64,000 nt of DNA, taken from positions 1,488,001 through 1,552,000 of the forward strand of contig JADNRZ010000008.1 in assembly GCA_015501605.1 (NCBI GenBank). The letters run 5' to 3'. Below, one piece after another: positions 30,448 to 43,531 of this stretch (position 1 is the first letter of the stretch; each line of letters begins with the position of its first letter). The position numbers and the translations under genes are program-made. Below the pieces are notes generated by a model. It was not told the DNA's origin. It did not search any database and saw nothing but the letters and a program-made list of their open reading frames with translations. The stretch is from Panaeolus papilionaceus. Its lineage: Eukaryota > Basidiomycota > Agaricomycetes > Agaricales.

Positions 30448-33215
30448 ATGGCTGCTACCTCGTTAGGATCAACACCTTACCAGGGCCCTAGTCGACGACT
30501 GGTGATTGCTTTTGATGTGGGAACGACTTATAGTGGGATCTCATACAGGTATTTGATCAACTATTGCGGTAGTAAACGATAGCAGGGTGACCTCGTTTGC
30601 AGTATACTAGATCCCGGTCAAACACCAGAGATCAAGGGCGTCACCAAGTACGTTGGTTGTATCACAATAGATTTCGGGACTTTTGATTTCTGACGGCGTG
30701 GTGCCGCAGGTTTCCAGGTCAAGACCACGTTCATGGATCTTCCAAGATTCCGACGGTTCTATATTATGACAAGTCGGGTAAAGTGCAAGCGATTGGAGCA
30801 GAGACGTTGAGTGAAGGTGTTTTTGAGCGTGCTACGGATGGAGGATGGGAGAAAGTAGAATGGTACGCCTCACTATCGATTTAATTGCCTTGCTTATTTC
30901 GTCTGCTAAATAACCATCACCGTAGGTTCAAACTCCATCTACGTCCCAACTCGTCCATAACGAAAACACTGAGCAAAACCCTACCCGCTCTTCCTCGTAA
31001 CAAGCTCCCCGTGGAGATATTCGGCGACTTCCTACGCTACCTTTTACAATGCACCAAAAACTACATTAGGGATTCGCATGCCAATGGCATACAGCTCTGG
31101 GACACCCTAGCAGGAGACTGCCACTACGTGTTGTCGCACCCGAACGGATGGGAGGGAATTCAGCAGACGCAGATACGGAAGGCGGCAGTGATGGGTGGAT
31201 TGGTGCCTGATACGGATAAGGGAGCCTCTAGGATTTCATTCGTCACAGAGGGAGAAGCGAGTTTGCATTTTGCGATTAGGCATGGATTGCCTACAAAGGC
31301 GACACAGGTATGTGGATTGTTACTTGTACTCATGCTGTTATGTTGTGCTCATATTTTAATCCAGGCAAATGATGGTGTGGTTATTGTAGATGCTGGAGGA
31401 GGAACGATTGATATTAGTGCATATGCAAGAACGTCAAATGCTGTCCGACAGACGTTTGAGGAAATCGCGCAACCTCAATGTTAGCCTTTCATTTTACTCT
31501 TCTTCAGTTAATGCTTATACTTCTGTAGGTCATCTCCACGGATCAGTCTTCGTCAACATGTTAGCTCGCGTCTTTTTAGAAGGTGAGTCTGGCTACATTA
31601 TTCATCAACGTCCATCTCTGAACTTTATCATAGAATATCTTCATAACTCCACCTTCTTGGACGATCTCGATCATATCATGTCGTGTTTCGACAAAACCAC
31701 CAAGTTGAGGTTCAGAAGCACTGAAGAGCCATGTTTCGTTAAGTTTGGGTCTACACGAGATAACGACGAGACTTGTAACGTCAGATATGGTCAGCTCAAG
31801 TTGAAGGGAACGGACGTGGCCACCTTCTTCGAACCTTCTGTCAAGTGCATAATCGATGCAGTGAAACAGCAAAAGGAAACGGCGCACCACAATTTTAGCG
31901 TGAGTGCCGGTTATCATCGATAGAGTTTGATACTGATAGTCAGAGTTACTTTAGCATGTTGTCCTGGTTGGTGGTTTTGCTGCTAGTGATTGGCTTTACA
32001 TGGAAGTTTCGAAAGAGCTCAAGAAGAGCGGGTATTCCGTCGTACGGCCTGATCACCATGTGTCTGTTTTTCCTCGGTTGTCGTTGAAACTTCATCCTAA
32101 CATCGTCTACAGGAGCAAAGCGGTATCTGATGGTGCTATCTCATTTTATATCGACCACTTTGTCAATACACGTGTTTCAAAAATCACATACGGCAGTCGT
32201 GGAAGCATCGACTACAACCCCAATAATCCGGAACACGTCAAGAGGCAGCACAATGCGTATGTTGCTGTATCTGGTGAAAAGCGTATCAACGACGTGTTTT
32301 ATGTTATTCTCGCGACCGTAAGCTCTTTTTCATTTTCTCAGATGACTGCAACAATCATCCAAATACTTAACTTACTGATTGAAACCCACGCTTTTGAAAC
32401 CTCTTGATACACAGAACACCCAAGTTCCTGAAACGAATGAAATTCGACGAAACCATTTCTGGGAGTTTACGAGTTTTGATGAGCTCAAGAAGTCAAAAAC
32501 GTATTTGAACGGCTTTAGAGGGTCGGTGAAGGACGCTGCATGGATGGATGTTGATTCAGGTATGCGACCGTTCTCAAACATATGCAGCAGATGCGGTTCA
32601 AGTTAGGGGTTCAGCTGAAACGTTGGCTGATTGTATCTTCCGCAGACAAGTACTTTGAGCTGTGCACCATTGTCACCGACCTTTCACACCTCGCAAACAG
32701 CTCAAGCGTTAGCACGATGTTTGATAATAATGGAAATAAGTTTTATAGGCTTCATTATGATGTGATTATGCTGTTTGGTGGGACGGAGATTAAAGCACAG
32801 GTTGCGTGGAAAGAAGATGTAAGTGGTTTGTCGTGGTATTGGATCAGTCGCTCAAGTCGTCTTGTTTCTCCGTTTAGGGCGTTGAAAGACGGTAAGGCGC
32901 ATTATCAATGCATCACATGGCTTAATTTACTAACCCTGGCTGTATTTCTATAGGAGCGACGCCAAAATCCTGTACACCAGCAACCTACCCATCAACGCAC
33001 ACAACATACCTGTAAAGGCTCCAGCCAAACTCTCAAAGCAACTCTCAGACCAGCCAAGTAGAGGGTCTAGTTCTTTGTTTTCTATGTACCAAGATGGGGC
33101 TGCGACACGACAAAATTCTCAAGTGGGATCCGGCGCGTCGAGGGTGTCGTATGGGCCGGGAAGAGCGTCTCCGCCTCCTTATTTGAGTTCTGGGAGTGTG
33201 AAGGGGAAGAAGTGA
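30448..33215 (+). CDS. Hsp70-like ATPase (actin/Hsp70 fold), 12 exons
   Basis: Exons 30448-30548, 30603-30647, 30710-30862, 30926-31307, 31365-31479, 31529-31582, 31634-31899, 31955-32317, 32415-32559, 32646-32818, 32878-32891 (14 nt) and 32954-33215 join in frame to 690 aa. The nucleotide-binding signatures of the Hsp70/actin fold are present: phosphate-1 loop FDVGTTYSGISY (about residues 23-34), phosphate-2 VDAGGGTIDIS, and the adenosine motif VLVGGFAASDWL. The C-terminal part is not the canonical Hsp70 peptide-binding domain, and there is no EEVD tail. It is replaced by an unfamiliar domain and a Ser/Pro-rich end. Such Hsp70-like proteins (HSPA12-type) are expanded in Agaricomycetes; clients and role are unknown. 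Confidence 0.85.
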
Positions 33216-34201
33216 GATTTTTGCTTTGGTTGCTAGCCATTTGTGCTGATAACGATTCCCTGTTTGCTAGGAACGAAAACTTGAACGAGTTGTTTGGTAA
33301 GGGTGGCAAACAGAGGTTTTGAGAGTATACCCACACCAATGCATCCTGTCTTTTTGTCTCATCCTTGTTCTTTACGTTTTGATGCTTTCTGTTTGCTTCC
33401 CCTTCTTTCCTGCATATTGCCTTATACCAGTTACAACATGTTCATTTTTGCATATACAATTTCATGTCCTATTAGCGGACTCGTACTTTACTTCTGACTT
33501 TCAGATTTTCACCGAACGGGCCGCCAAACGCATCCTATTTACTCTCTATTCAAAGTTTTCATTCCACGTTTTTTCCACATCCACTGCTTATTACCCGGAA
33601 CTAACCAACTAACCTCCGCGATGAAGCCACACTTCAATTCCATCACGTCAGTATCCTGGTGATCGTCCTTATGTCCGTTCTCTCAGCCATGAAATGTTGA
33701 CATTTTTTGAATTCATTAGGTTGCGGGCCGCGGGAGATTCGTGGCGGGATATATTCGGTCCATTCGTGGAGAAGGATGATTCTCTCTTTGCTTGCTTGGC
33801 GCCCGTCGCCTTAGACTGGTTATGTTCAGTGCACATTGGGATGCGTCGACTGCTTCGCCAATGAAGCCGTGGTTGAATATGAAGCAGATAGGGCTCTGGC
33901 TTCAAATTGGGCTGTTGCATGTTAGCTACTAGGCACTCTGGCACTATCTGGCGACATGATGATCACGACTCTACAACTGGGAAGCGGACTCGGAGGATTC
34001 CCGGCGTGTCATGATTAGCTGCAACATTCGCGATGGAAGACCACGACATTTACCCTCTTCTTCACGAGCCACATGATAATTAACGCAATATCTAGCTATT
34101 CATTAAGAACATGCCATTCAGTCGCATTTCTATAAAGCCCTTGAACTTCTGACCAAGGCATTCCCTAGGTTGATTGACGTCTTTTTTTTCTTTCACCCAG
34201 A
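33216..34201. other. Intergenic stretch
   Basis: 3' flank of the Hsp70-like gene and promoter of the esterase gene. No additional gene supported. Confidence 0.5.
34131..34137 (+). promoter_or_regulatory. TATA box of the esterase gene
   Basis: TATAAAG lies 71 bp before the ATG at 34202, a normal distance in fungi. Confidence 0.5.
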
Positions 34202-35671
34202 ATGCCCCGACTTATTCTTTCGACTGTTGCTGTTCTCCTTGCGTTGTCTTTGGCGTTGGCTTCGCCTTTTGCTGACTCTGCTGAAGCTGCCAAGGGACCT
34301 AAACCGCCAAAGCCTGTGCCGGCTAAGAAACCAAACTATTGGTTCAGCTTGTGGGTTTCTTTTAACCTGTCTCCCTTCAAGTCACTCATATCCTCAACAA
34401 TCAACCCACAGTGGCGACTCGTACACCCAGACTTGGTTCAACATCAGCGGTACCCTCCCCAACGACGGGAACCCCATCGGAAACCCTGAGTACCCAGGCT
34501 GGACATCCACAGGCGGCGAAAACTGGGTCGGATATGTCACGACAAAGTACAACAACTCTTTGCTTTACACCTACAATTTTGCGTACGGTGGAGCTGTCAT
34601 TGATGACGACCTCGTCACGCCCTGGCAGCCCAACCTGATCCATCTGAAAGATCAAGTGCAGATTTTCTTGGACACTGTTGCGAAGAAGCCTGCTACGACG
34701 CCGTGGACGAGCAAGAACTCCTTGTTTTCGGTTTGGATCGGGATCAATGATATTGGGAACAGCTTCTGGCTCCCTGGCGATCGTGGAGAGTGCGTCGTCA
34801 TTTTTGCGTGTGTAGATAGGAATGAGTTCTGACGTCGAATATTAGGTTCTCTGATGTTCTTATGAACGCCTATTTTGCATTGGTTCAAAAACTGGTACGT
34901 TTTCCAACGTCTTCCATCTATTATCATTCTGATTAATTGTTTTGATATAGTACGACGCTGGTGCCCGCAATTTCCTCTTTGTCAACGTACCACCCATTGA
35001 TCGCTCACCTCTGGTATGTCGCAACCTTGATGTGGCCACAGGTGCAACTCGATAACCTCCATGTCATTTTCTTGCAGCAATTGGCACAAGCCCCCGAGTC
35101 TCAGGCGCTGGAGAAGAGCGTTATCGAGGGCTACAACACCAGGCTCACTGCCAAAGCCAAGGCTTTCCAGAAGGCTAACAAGGGCGTCAGTTAATAATTC
35201 CAACATATGCTCATATCACGCCCATTGACTCTATGTCGACGATTATAGGTTACTCTCCACTTCTGGGACTCCAACAAGGCATTCACCAAGATTATTGACA
35301 ACCCCACTGCTTATGGATTCAAAGACGCCACCAGCTACGGTCCTGGCAATGATATTTTCTGGGGGTACGTTTATCTGTTGCTCCATACCCCGTGCCTGCT
35401 AACTGTGTTACGTTTAATTCACTGCCACATTGCATTCACTAACTGCACGATCCTTATCGTTTCATTTGCCCGTTTGCATCGTGTTGACACCCATTGAATC
35501 ATTGCCGATATGAATTCACAACGATCAGTGACAACTACCATCCAAGCTGTGAGTAAACCTAATCCGATTTCATATTACTTGTAAGCTGATGAATCTTGGA
35601 TTCCAGCCGCAGCACATAAATTCTTTGGGGAGGAAGTGGGCAAGGAGGTCTTGAAGCACACCATTTGGTAG
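34202..35671 (+). CDS. Secreted GDSL esterase, carbohydrate esterase family 16-like
   Basis: Exons 34202-34350, 34412-34789, 34846-34894, 34951-35013, 35078-35185, 35249-35364, 35529-35548 (20 nt) and 35607-35671 give 315 aa. A signal peptide (MPRLILSTVAVLLALSLALA) is followed by a short Lys/Pro linker. Block I is FGDSYT, with the nucleophile Ser of the GDS(L) motif. The glycine block is YGGAV, the Asn block is IGINDIG, and block V is DNYHPS, which holds the Asp and His of the triad. Together they identify an SGNH/GDSL hydrolase of the CE16 acetylesterase type found in wood- and litter-decay fungi. These remove acetyl groups from xylo-oligosaccharides and related sugars; the substrate here is inferred. 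Confidence 0.87.
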
Positions 35672-35995
35672 AGTCTGCTACAGAACACAGATAAAGATGC
35701 TGTGCAGGTCTTAGAAGATTAATAAACATTGCAACGTTGTCGTATCAAGCGCTAGACGCTTATGGTAATCACACAGATGAAAAATATAATGAACACAAAT
35801 TGTAAGCAAGATCCATTTTTATGGGTTACATGATTTTCCAGATACGATATAACTACAGGACAAGGGCGGGCACATTTTGCAACCGCATTGATGAAGAAAC
35901 AGCGAGCTCCAGCATACTCTATGGGACCGATGTATTATTCCCAATCACCAAGCCACAACGAACCCCTGCATGCGAACCCGTTACCCAAAGATCAT
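35672..35995. other. Convergent 3' flanks
   Basis: Short region between the esterase gene and INO1, which converge. Nothing else seen. Confidence 0.5.
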
Positions 35996-37817
35996 TTACC
36001 AGAGCCTGGTCTCAAGGAGCAAGTCGGTGTTGCTCTCCAAACCAATGCAGGCCTTGAGGAAGCTCTCGAGAGCGTTGCGCTGCCTGTTAAGGCTGTTGAC
36101 GACCTCAGTGCCTAAAGAAGAAAGAGAAAGAAGCGCGTTAGATCAAGATCGAAGAAATGAACAGATCCGATGACAGAAGCTGTCATCGGCAAGGATAGGA
36201 GGCGGCAACTTACCAGGCTTGACGAGAGGGGCCTTGAGCATGTAGGAAAGGAGGGAGAGTACAGAGTAGAGGGGAGCAAAGTCCTTCTGCTCGCCGACCT
36301 TGCGGTACTTGACACGGGTCAAGAGCTCAGCAAGGATGGACAAGTCCAAGATGAGAGGGGTGGCCAAGAGAGAATCCTCGCACTCGTTGAAAATGTTGAT
36401 AGTGGAGCGGCCACCGCAGAAGATTTCGGAGTAGTACTCGTCGATGGCGCGCTTAGAGTCACCAACAGCGGGAACATACTTGATGACGACGATGTGGTCG
36501 GGGTGCTCGCCCTTGCCTACGGGAACGCCCTTGGGGCCGACCTCAGGAGCCTTGTAGAGGAGACGGTTGGCATCAACCATGTCGTCGACAACGCTGCTCT
36601 TGGAGATCTCCTTGGACTTGAACTGCCTCTCAGCAGACAAGTTGTGGCCATCGTTGTTGCCAAGATGGTTGTAGGAGGCGATGGAGAGGGGTTTGATACC
36701 AGCGTTGACGAGGAACTCGGCGAGAACAGACTTGAGCTTGGTCTGGCCAGACTTCAAATCGTCACCACCAATGAAAGACTGGTGGCGCTCAGCGAGCTCG
36801 ATAGCACCTGGAACGAAGGTGTTCTGGGGAGCACCGTTGACGAAAGGCTCGCCTTCGAGGATGGCAGCAACGGCGAAGAGGGTGGATGGTGAAACTTCAG
36901 AGTGAGAGGTCTTGATGGCCTCGAGTAGGTTATCGGCGGTGTCGTTGATACCACGGATGATATCGCTGTAACGCTCGGTGTTGGCGGTCCAGAACACGAT
37001 AACACGGTCAAGCTGATTGTCCTGCTTGAACTTGCGGATATCAGCACGGATGTGCTCAAGGTGAGCCTGCTTGTCCGAGCCGGGAATCAGGTTATCGGCA
37101 CGAGCCTCCTGGTTGGCAGCGATGAAGTCGGGGTAGTAGATGGACGGAAGGGGCTTGCCAAGAGCAGCCATATGAGGGGCGACCTGGCGTTGGAGGTCAT
37201 AGTCGAGGACCTGGGCACGTTCCATGGCCTTATCGAGGGGAAGACCAGAGATATCCCAGCCTCCGAGGACAAGATCGTTGGGGTGAACCATGGGAAGGAT
37301 GTCGGAGACAGGGACATGGACATCCTTGCCGGTGGCTGGCTCAGTACCGATGCGAACGGTGGAAGCACGAAGAACGGAGCCGATGTAGTTGGGCTGTTGG
37401 ACGCCCTCCTTGGTGCGCCAGACAATGTTATGGCGGTTGGCCAAGACAGTCGCGCACAAGGTGGTGCCGTTGTTGCCTCCGACACCGATCATCATGACAC
37501 TAAAGACATTTGGATCAGAAAAAATGAAACAAGAGCTGCAAAACGACGTACCCAGTCTTTGAAACAGCGCGTTGGGTTTGGAACTCATACTCCTGCACGG
37601 AAGGGGTGATGTGGAAGTGGCCATCGGTGACAGTGACCTCAGATCCACGGTTGGCGAACTTGGCCGTAATGAACTCATCACTGTAGGAGGTGCTCTCCGA
37701 TTGAACGGTGATATAGTTAGGGCGTCGAACGGCGGTGGGGTGGATTGGGAGCACAGATTCGAGTTCCGACTCTGGGGTGTTGTATCCAGAGGAACCAGTG
37801 GTCAAAACGGGAGCCAT
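35996..37817 (-). CDS. INO1: Inositol-3-phosphate synthase
   Basis: Exons 37552-37817, 36214-37499 and 35996-36111 join in frame to 555 aa, the normal fungal length. The enzyme converts glucose 6-phosphate to 1D-myo-inositol 3-phosphate with NAD, the first step of inositol synthesis, in the cytosol. Visible landmarks are the NAD-binding loop [10 protein letters not shown] (exon 2 start), [19 protein letters not shown], the [14 protein letters not shown] block, YNHLGNNDG, and near the end [17 protein letters not shown]. All are family signatures and none is missing. The protein starts [15 protein letters not shown] and ends TRLW. Confidence 0.96.
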
Positions 37818-40800
37818 TGTAGAAGAGTTAAGATCACGGATTGGTATGGGTGAAATTAGAATCGAATCAAAAATCCTGCGCAGGAGTGCTTAGAGCCTCG
37901 ATGAGAGTTGTGGGAGCTGCAAAGTTGGTTTGAGTACATGCAAAAGTGCAAGTGCCCTCAAAAAAAAGTTTGTTGGTCGAAACCAAAGACGACGTTAGAT
38001 GTTCGAGATGAAGTTGAGTGAAGACCTTCAACGAAGATAGGCTGGGTTTTTATAGAAAACTGGAAGCTTTCGAAAGGGGGTTGTTGTGGTAAGGGTTCAA
38101 AGGCGAGGCGAGATATCTTCAACCGTGTCACAAACATTTCTGTCAAGCATTTTTCGAAGTCCGTTGCGCGGTTAGCAAATTGTACGATCTTCCCGAGATT
38201 TCGGACATTTTTTTGCATCACATCTACGAACGTGTACTTGGGTTGGTTTACATACTACGAGTGTCGAAGCCGTTTGTTCCCATAGTCTGTAATAGCGTCG
38301 CAGGGTACGTACAGAAGCAGATGAAGGGAGGTAATAGCACCACGATACAGAGATGCCCGAAACATAGGAGCTGCGAAATATCAAATGTTATGTCACACCC
38401 CAAAGAAAAATGCCCGCAGGCTATCGGCAACTGGGCGGCATAACGCGCATTTTCCATTTTTGCGTCATTCACGTGGAAAACGTAAATTCCCAAATGCATC
38501 AGACCTTCTCCAGACGCGACTTTATCAAACAGATAGCATTTTTAAAGTAGGTTTATCTTGGGGTCTAATTTAGAGCTCAGCCAGAATGAGCATTTGTCCA
38601 ATCGCACTTAGAGTCATGACGACACATGTCCGAGAGGGCGAAATCTCTGACTTTTGGGAAATTTTTCTGATTTTTGAGCAGAAGGATTTTTCATTTTGCA
38701 TATGGGGGTTACATACCCCAGGCTACCATGAGGCGGTGTTAAGAATGATTGTGACCTGGATCTTGTGCGCCCCTAAATACTCAGTCTGGCGGCCTTGTCG
38801 CTCCTTGTCGTCAACGACTCAACCAGAGTTGTTTGGGAGAGTAGACGTCATCGTGTTTATTGAGGTCATAACGAGCCAAATGGGACCTTCCTAGCTCAAT
38901 GTTGTTCATCGTGACAAGGCTTATTGATCATCGGGTACAAAAAGGCGATAAAGATGGTATTTTCTATCCATCAGGTAAAAGGTAATAATAACGGTCAATG
39001 CGAACCATCCAATAATACTAAACCCCTCTAAGATGTTCCTTCTTCTCGATTCTATAATGTTCTTTGAGCGCAGCCGCATCGTGGAATGACTTCACGTGGG
39101 AGGAACCACGAAAAGAGGGTGGAGTTCCTGGAAATCTATTGTGTGGTCCCACTGGCAGACGAAGCATTCTGACAAAGTACCACATGCGGTTCAACGCCAT
39201 TTGATCTTATCATGTCCTCTCGAATTCAGGCTCTGCTTGCGGTGAACGAACCGCATCGAAGCACATATACGAAGGCAGGAAATTTAAATCCCATTATTTC
39301 ACTCCGAGGGCTGCTTATTCGAACGTTTCGAAGCTATATGAAGGGAAATGTGCTGTAAGAAATCGCCCTCACGCGGCCGTGTCGAAGCTAACCCCTGTTT
39401 GTCTTAATGAAAGGCATCGAAATTCACACAACGTCTCGGTTGATTTGTGAACTCGACCTTCGAAACCAAGGTGCTGGACTGATTTCGAAACATGTCATCC
39501 ATGACTTCCTCGTGGAGGTTCATAGAAGTGAACGTTGATTGCGGAAGGACAATATACTGGGCTCTCAGTTTATTTATCTCGTGGGTTTGTAACCTGCCCT
39601 TCGATTTAAATCGATACGCGACAACCAACGGTGCGCTTGGTGCACGATGAATTTCATGTTTTCCCTAAATTGGCAAGAAAGACATCTGCGCTCTGTCAAG
39701 GAGCCTGGTTGATCACGTCAAGTCCGCGGGAGAATCCACAATCCTTTATCGCACCCCCTCTTAGCGAAGCGGGGATGTATGTCTCTTCGTCTGCTATGAT
39801 AGTTCTGGAACACATCTGTGTGAACCTACAACGAACACAAAAGTCCCCCGATTTTGGATAAACCATTTCACGCCTTTTATCACAATAAAGCACAATATTA
39901 ATGTCAATGGACAGGCTTCGTAGCGCCACCATCTCCAATCGGCACTGGCGATGGCAACTTGCCAAGCTGTCGACACCCTGCTGCCAGTACTGCAGGGTTT
40001 TAAAAGGTAGAGAAGGTTCGAGGCCTCTCCGGCATCTGGTTGGCGGCCATTGGACTCTGCCTTCGGACTTTCGGTATAAATCTCAGGTCAATAATCGAGA
40101 CCTCATTGTGCGGTGATTATGCCTCAGCTTAAGATCCTATTCATTCAGTCTAAATTTCCATACGACCCACCTAGATATCCACGAATACCGCGAAGCTTTG
40201 CTCAAATTTTATCTTTTGCCTCCATCGAGCACCTTTTTCTCGATTCCTACCTAACCTGCAAAGGCATTCAAGGTTTCAAACTCCAATTTGTTCGTAAGTA
40301 GACAGGAAACTATCATTCCTACCAACGGCACGTTCTCTTTCGTAAACCACTCCTTTTCCTAGTCTCGGTCTATCACAGCTCTCCATCCCTGCTCTGTCCC
40401 TATGTGCCCAACATGGCTGTTTGACTCCTGCTTTCGGAGTGTGTGAATCATGATAATGGTCACTTTTTAGCATCTAAGATCTTACCGAGTTGCCCGTTCT
40501 TACCTTCCCCGTTAACCTAGGAGGAAGTATTTAATTTTGAATTCTGTTCCGGTTGGACTTTGACTCCGACGACGCATCTACTGTTGTGCAAGGGGCATGA
40601 GCGGGAAAGGGCGCCGTTGAATCATGTTCTCAGTCTTGCAAGCAGTTGTGTGATAGCACACCTACGTTTGTTTTCCTTGACGGTTACCAGCACTTTCGTT
40701 ATGCATGCAGAGCTTCGAGAAAAACTGATTTTTCGAAAGATGTCCCCTTCGATTCTCTGTTGAAAGCCTCCAGATGCCGTGTATTGTTCCCCATAAGCGC

Positions 40801-43531
40801 ATTTTCTTGAAATATAAGATTGTATCCACAGATCGTGGTCCCTTCACCGGACACATTAAAGTCGCACCTTTTAGTGAGCTTTATAACTAAACGGCGTCTC
40901 ACTCTGATGGCAGTACAATCTCCTCCAGGAATAAACGCTATCTACTTTGCCGTCGAACTAAAACTGGGACCAAATGCAGGCATGGTGATTCAATCGCCAC
41001 AAAATAGATATTCGAAGGCCCACAACCATGCCATGTGCATTCAATGGTAACGAATCGCGAGACAATCCATTCAATACTAGTTTTTCTACAATACAATTGC
41101 CTTTAAAGACGTATGTCACGGAGTCTTTTGGAGTCCTTTGTGTCCTTTTATGTTAATAGGACGCTCAGTTGCGTTGTTTTCCCATGCAATGTCATCACAT
41201 TTGAGATACCTGGTCTCGGAACGTTTCAACCTTGTGCGGAATAATGCATCCAGCAGGCAGGGGATTGTTTCTGTCAAATTATTTTTGAGAAATTGCGAGC
41301 TATACGAGCTGGTGCACTTGAGTCTTCCGCCAGCTTTTTTGACTCGATCCAAGACGAGTCAGGAGTTGACATCTTGGCTTACAACCACATGAAGCACAAG
41401 CCTCTCAGTTCTCTAACCTGATAAAATTGGCAAGCGTCGATGACGCAACAGGTACAGCAATAAGGTTTATCAGACTAAGGTATCGATAACTAGATAATCA
41501 GGAGGGGGCCGCTCGCAATTTGATGCCTTGCCTCGAGCCTCACCAGTTTCCCAGGGCTGCAGAGCCCTCTTCGTGTGCTTCATAATGACCCTCAATGGAA
41601 TACCAGTAACGTGCGGCGCATCATTACAATATATTATCGAGAGAGAAAAAGCGAAAAGCAAGCTAAAACGAGGCAGACGCTCAAACGTTCAAGTGTTCTA
41701 GACTCGACGACCTTGCCTGTCAATGGAGATACGCACAGGTGGTGAATATTGGAGCCCCGACGATCGCGTCTTCGCATTTTTCCTGTAGAGGTACTATCTC
41801 AGCAGCGAATCACCTAAAAGGTCACTTAGGGTCATTGCCCAGCACCTCGAGGCGTTGCTTGCACATGGTGAATGAATAGGGTCTTGTAGGTTAACCTGCA
41901 CCGTGACCAGCTTCCTAGTAGTAAATCCCCAATAGGACGCATCGGGTTCGATACCCTATCAGTTCACTGACAATTATCTTTGTGAGAACCAATTGGTTGG
42001 AAGAAGCCTAGGTAAGTAGGGCATAACGGGTCCATGGCTCATACTTGGATGGCCATCGATAGAGGATGTACGGTGTCCCGAATTCCTAGTGTTATATCGT
42101 TTCGCGTCATGTTGCAGGTTGACGCACCAAGACGGCAAGATCAGTCACCAGAAAATGCTAATTCGTAATACCTTGCCACAGGGAGCACTGCCCCAAGTCT
42201 GGATAGACTACACAATTAGGTCGGGGTCCAGGAGAATCCTGATTCGTCTTTGACTTCAAAATTTGAATGGTCAATTCCCCAACAAGCATCCTTTTAGAAA
42301 ACCTTCCCGAGGCGTTGGCGGAAAGGAGGCCACAATCCTGTTGCCCAATGCCGCCCCTAGAGAAAAGCACCCTAAAACATGTCGACAGACAGAAGCGATT
42401 AACTATTGTACAGTTTTTCTTCTGTTCAATGAGGTAAGTAAGGTAAGTAACTAGGGTAAGAAACCCCCCTTTGAAAAGATTTTTCTTTCCCTTACTTCGA
42501 CCGCCCCAAACGTGACATCCTGTAAAATGCAAGCACCACTCGTTCTTTTTGCAGTTATTTTCCTTCACAAGGGTAGTCTTCCGGTTGCTACCCCCGGTCC
42601 GAACAGCCATCGCAAATTGGACGAGAGGGCGTCGTGGTAGCTCTTTCGTATTTCCTGATTGATTTAAAGGGTCATGCTTTGCCCTTCGTCAGTGGCGTCA
42701 TGACTTTCCAAAGCTTCGAGGTTCGCGATGAATTTCGAATCACACATAGTTAGATCTATGGGGTGGAATTTGAAATATGGAGATGAATACAAAGTCATCG
42801 AATCAGAATATAATTGGTATCAGGAGTCGTTGTCGGTTGTCGGTTTTAATACCCCTATTACGCTCATAAGTCAATGAAGTTTTATCGTCACTCGTATGTT
42901 GCTCGATGATGGGGTCATCGACTTCGACCCCCATTTGTGTTGGATGCAAGGCTAAATATCGAACGGTGCTTGTGAGCGCCTTCAAGGGAATGCCAATATT
43001 CTAATCGACAAGATTGGAAAACAGAAAGCTATAGCATTTGCAGAAGTGAGTGTAAGCAACATGGATATTGTATGGTGATAATGAACATTGTAGGAAGCTC
43101 GAAGTCAGAATTGATGAGCGGGGATCAAGCCAAGAAGCTGCTGATCCCAGCTTGACAGGAGTTCTTTGTTCAGCGCTTGCTAGCAATCACAGAAGCTCAA
43201 CAGGGATCAACACCTCGAACTTGACGGTTGGCGCTTGCTGTCTTAAAAATAGCTCGCCGGTCCCGTTCTCACAATTAATCGGTAGTACACCGGCCGTTCT
43301 CCTTTCAATCCTCATGAACACATACAAGAAGCAATTAAGTATGTTATATCAGAGGGGGGTGGTGGTGCGTCAACTATGTAATAAGTGGTAGATAATAGGT
43401 TAACATGTGTATGCTAGTGGTCGGCAACGGACGCCAGAAGGGACTCGAGGAAAGGTGAGAAGAGATGTCGGGCTTCACCATGCTCTTTAAGACTCAGAGG
43501 GAGTAACAGGGAGGGACGAAGGCTAGTCGTT
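37818..43531. other. Gene-poor stretch of ~5.7 kb
   Basis: Many ORFs of 60-150 codons are present on both strands, but none has a family signature, splice-linked extension or convincing codon pattern. The first ~300 bp should be the INO1 promoter. A T-arm-like word GGGTTCGATACCC (41943-41955) has no partner A box. No long repeat was found by eye. Confidence 0.45.
38048..38054 (-). promoter_or_regulatory. TATA-like site upstream of INO1
   Basis: TTTTATA on the plus strand reads TATAAAA toward INO1, about 230 bp before the start codon. This is far for a TATA box unless the 5' UTR is long. Confidence 0.3.

Noticed and set aside
36170..36892. Plus-strand ORF of 240 codons
   Set aside because: It lies opposite INO1 exon 2 and has no features of its own; antisense shadow of a codon-biased gene.
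41943..41955. T-arm-like word GGGTTCGATACCC
   Set aside because: The stem pairs only three bases and there is no A box or acceptor stem at the right distance.
42158..42610. Minus-strand ORF of 150 codons
   Set aside because: No family resemblance, no splice-linked extension, and unremarkable composition in a gene-poor region.
43068..43391. Plus-strand ORF with CC and Cys residues, briefly considered as a hydrophobin
   Set aside because: There is no eight-Cys pattern with two CC pairs and no signal peptide.
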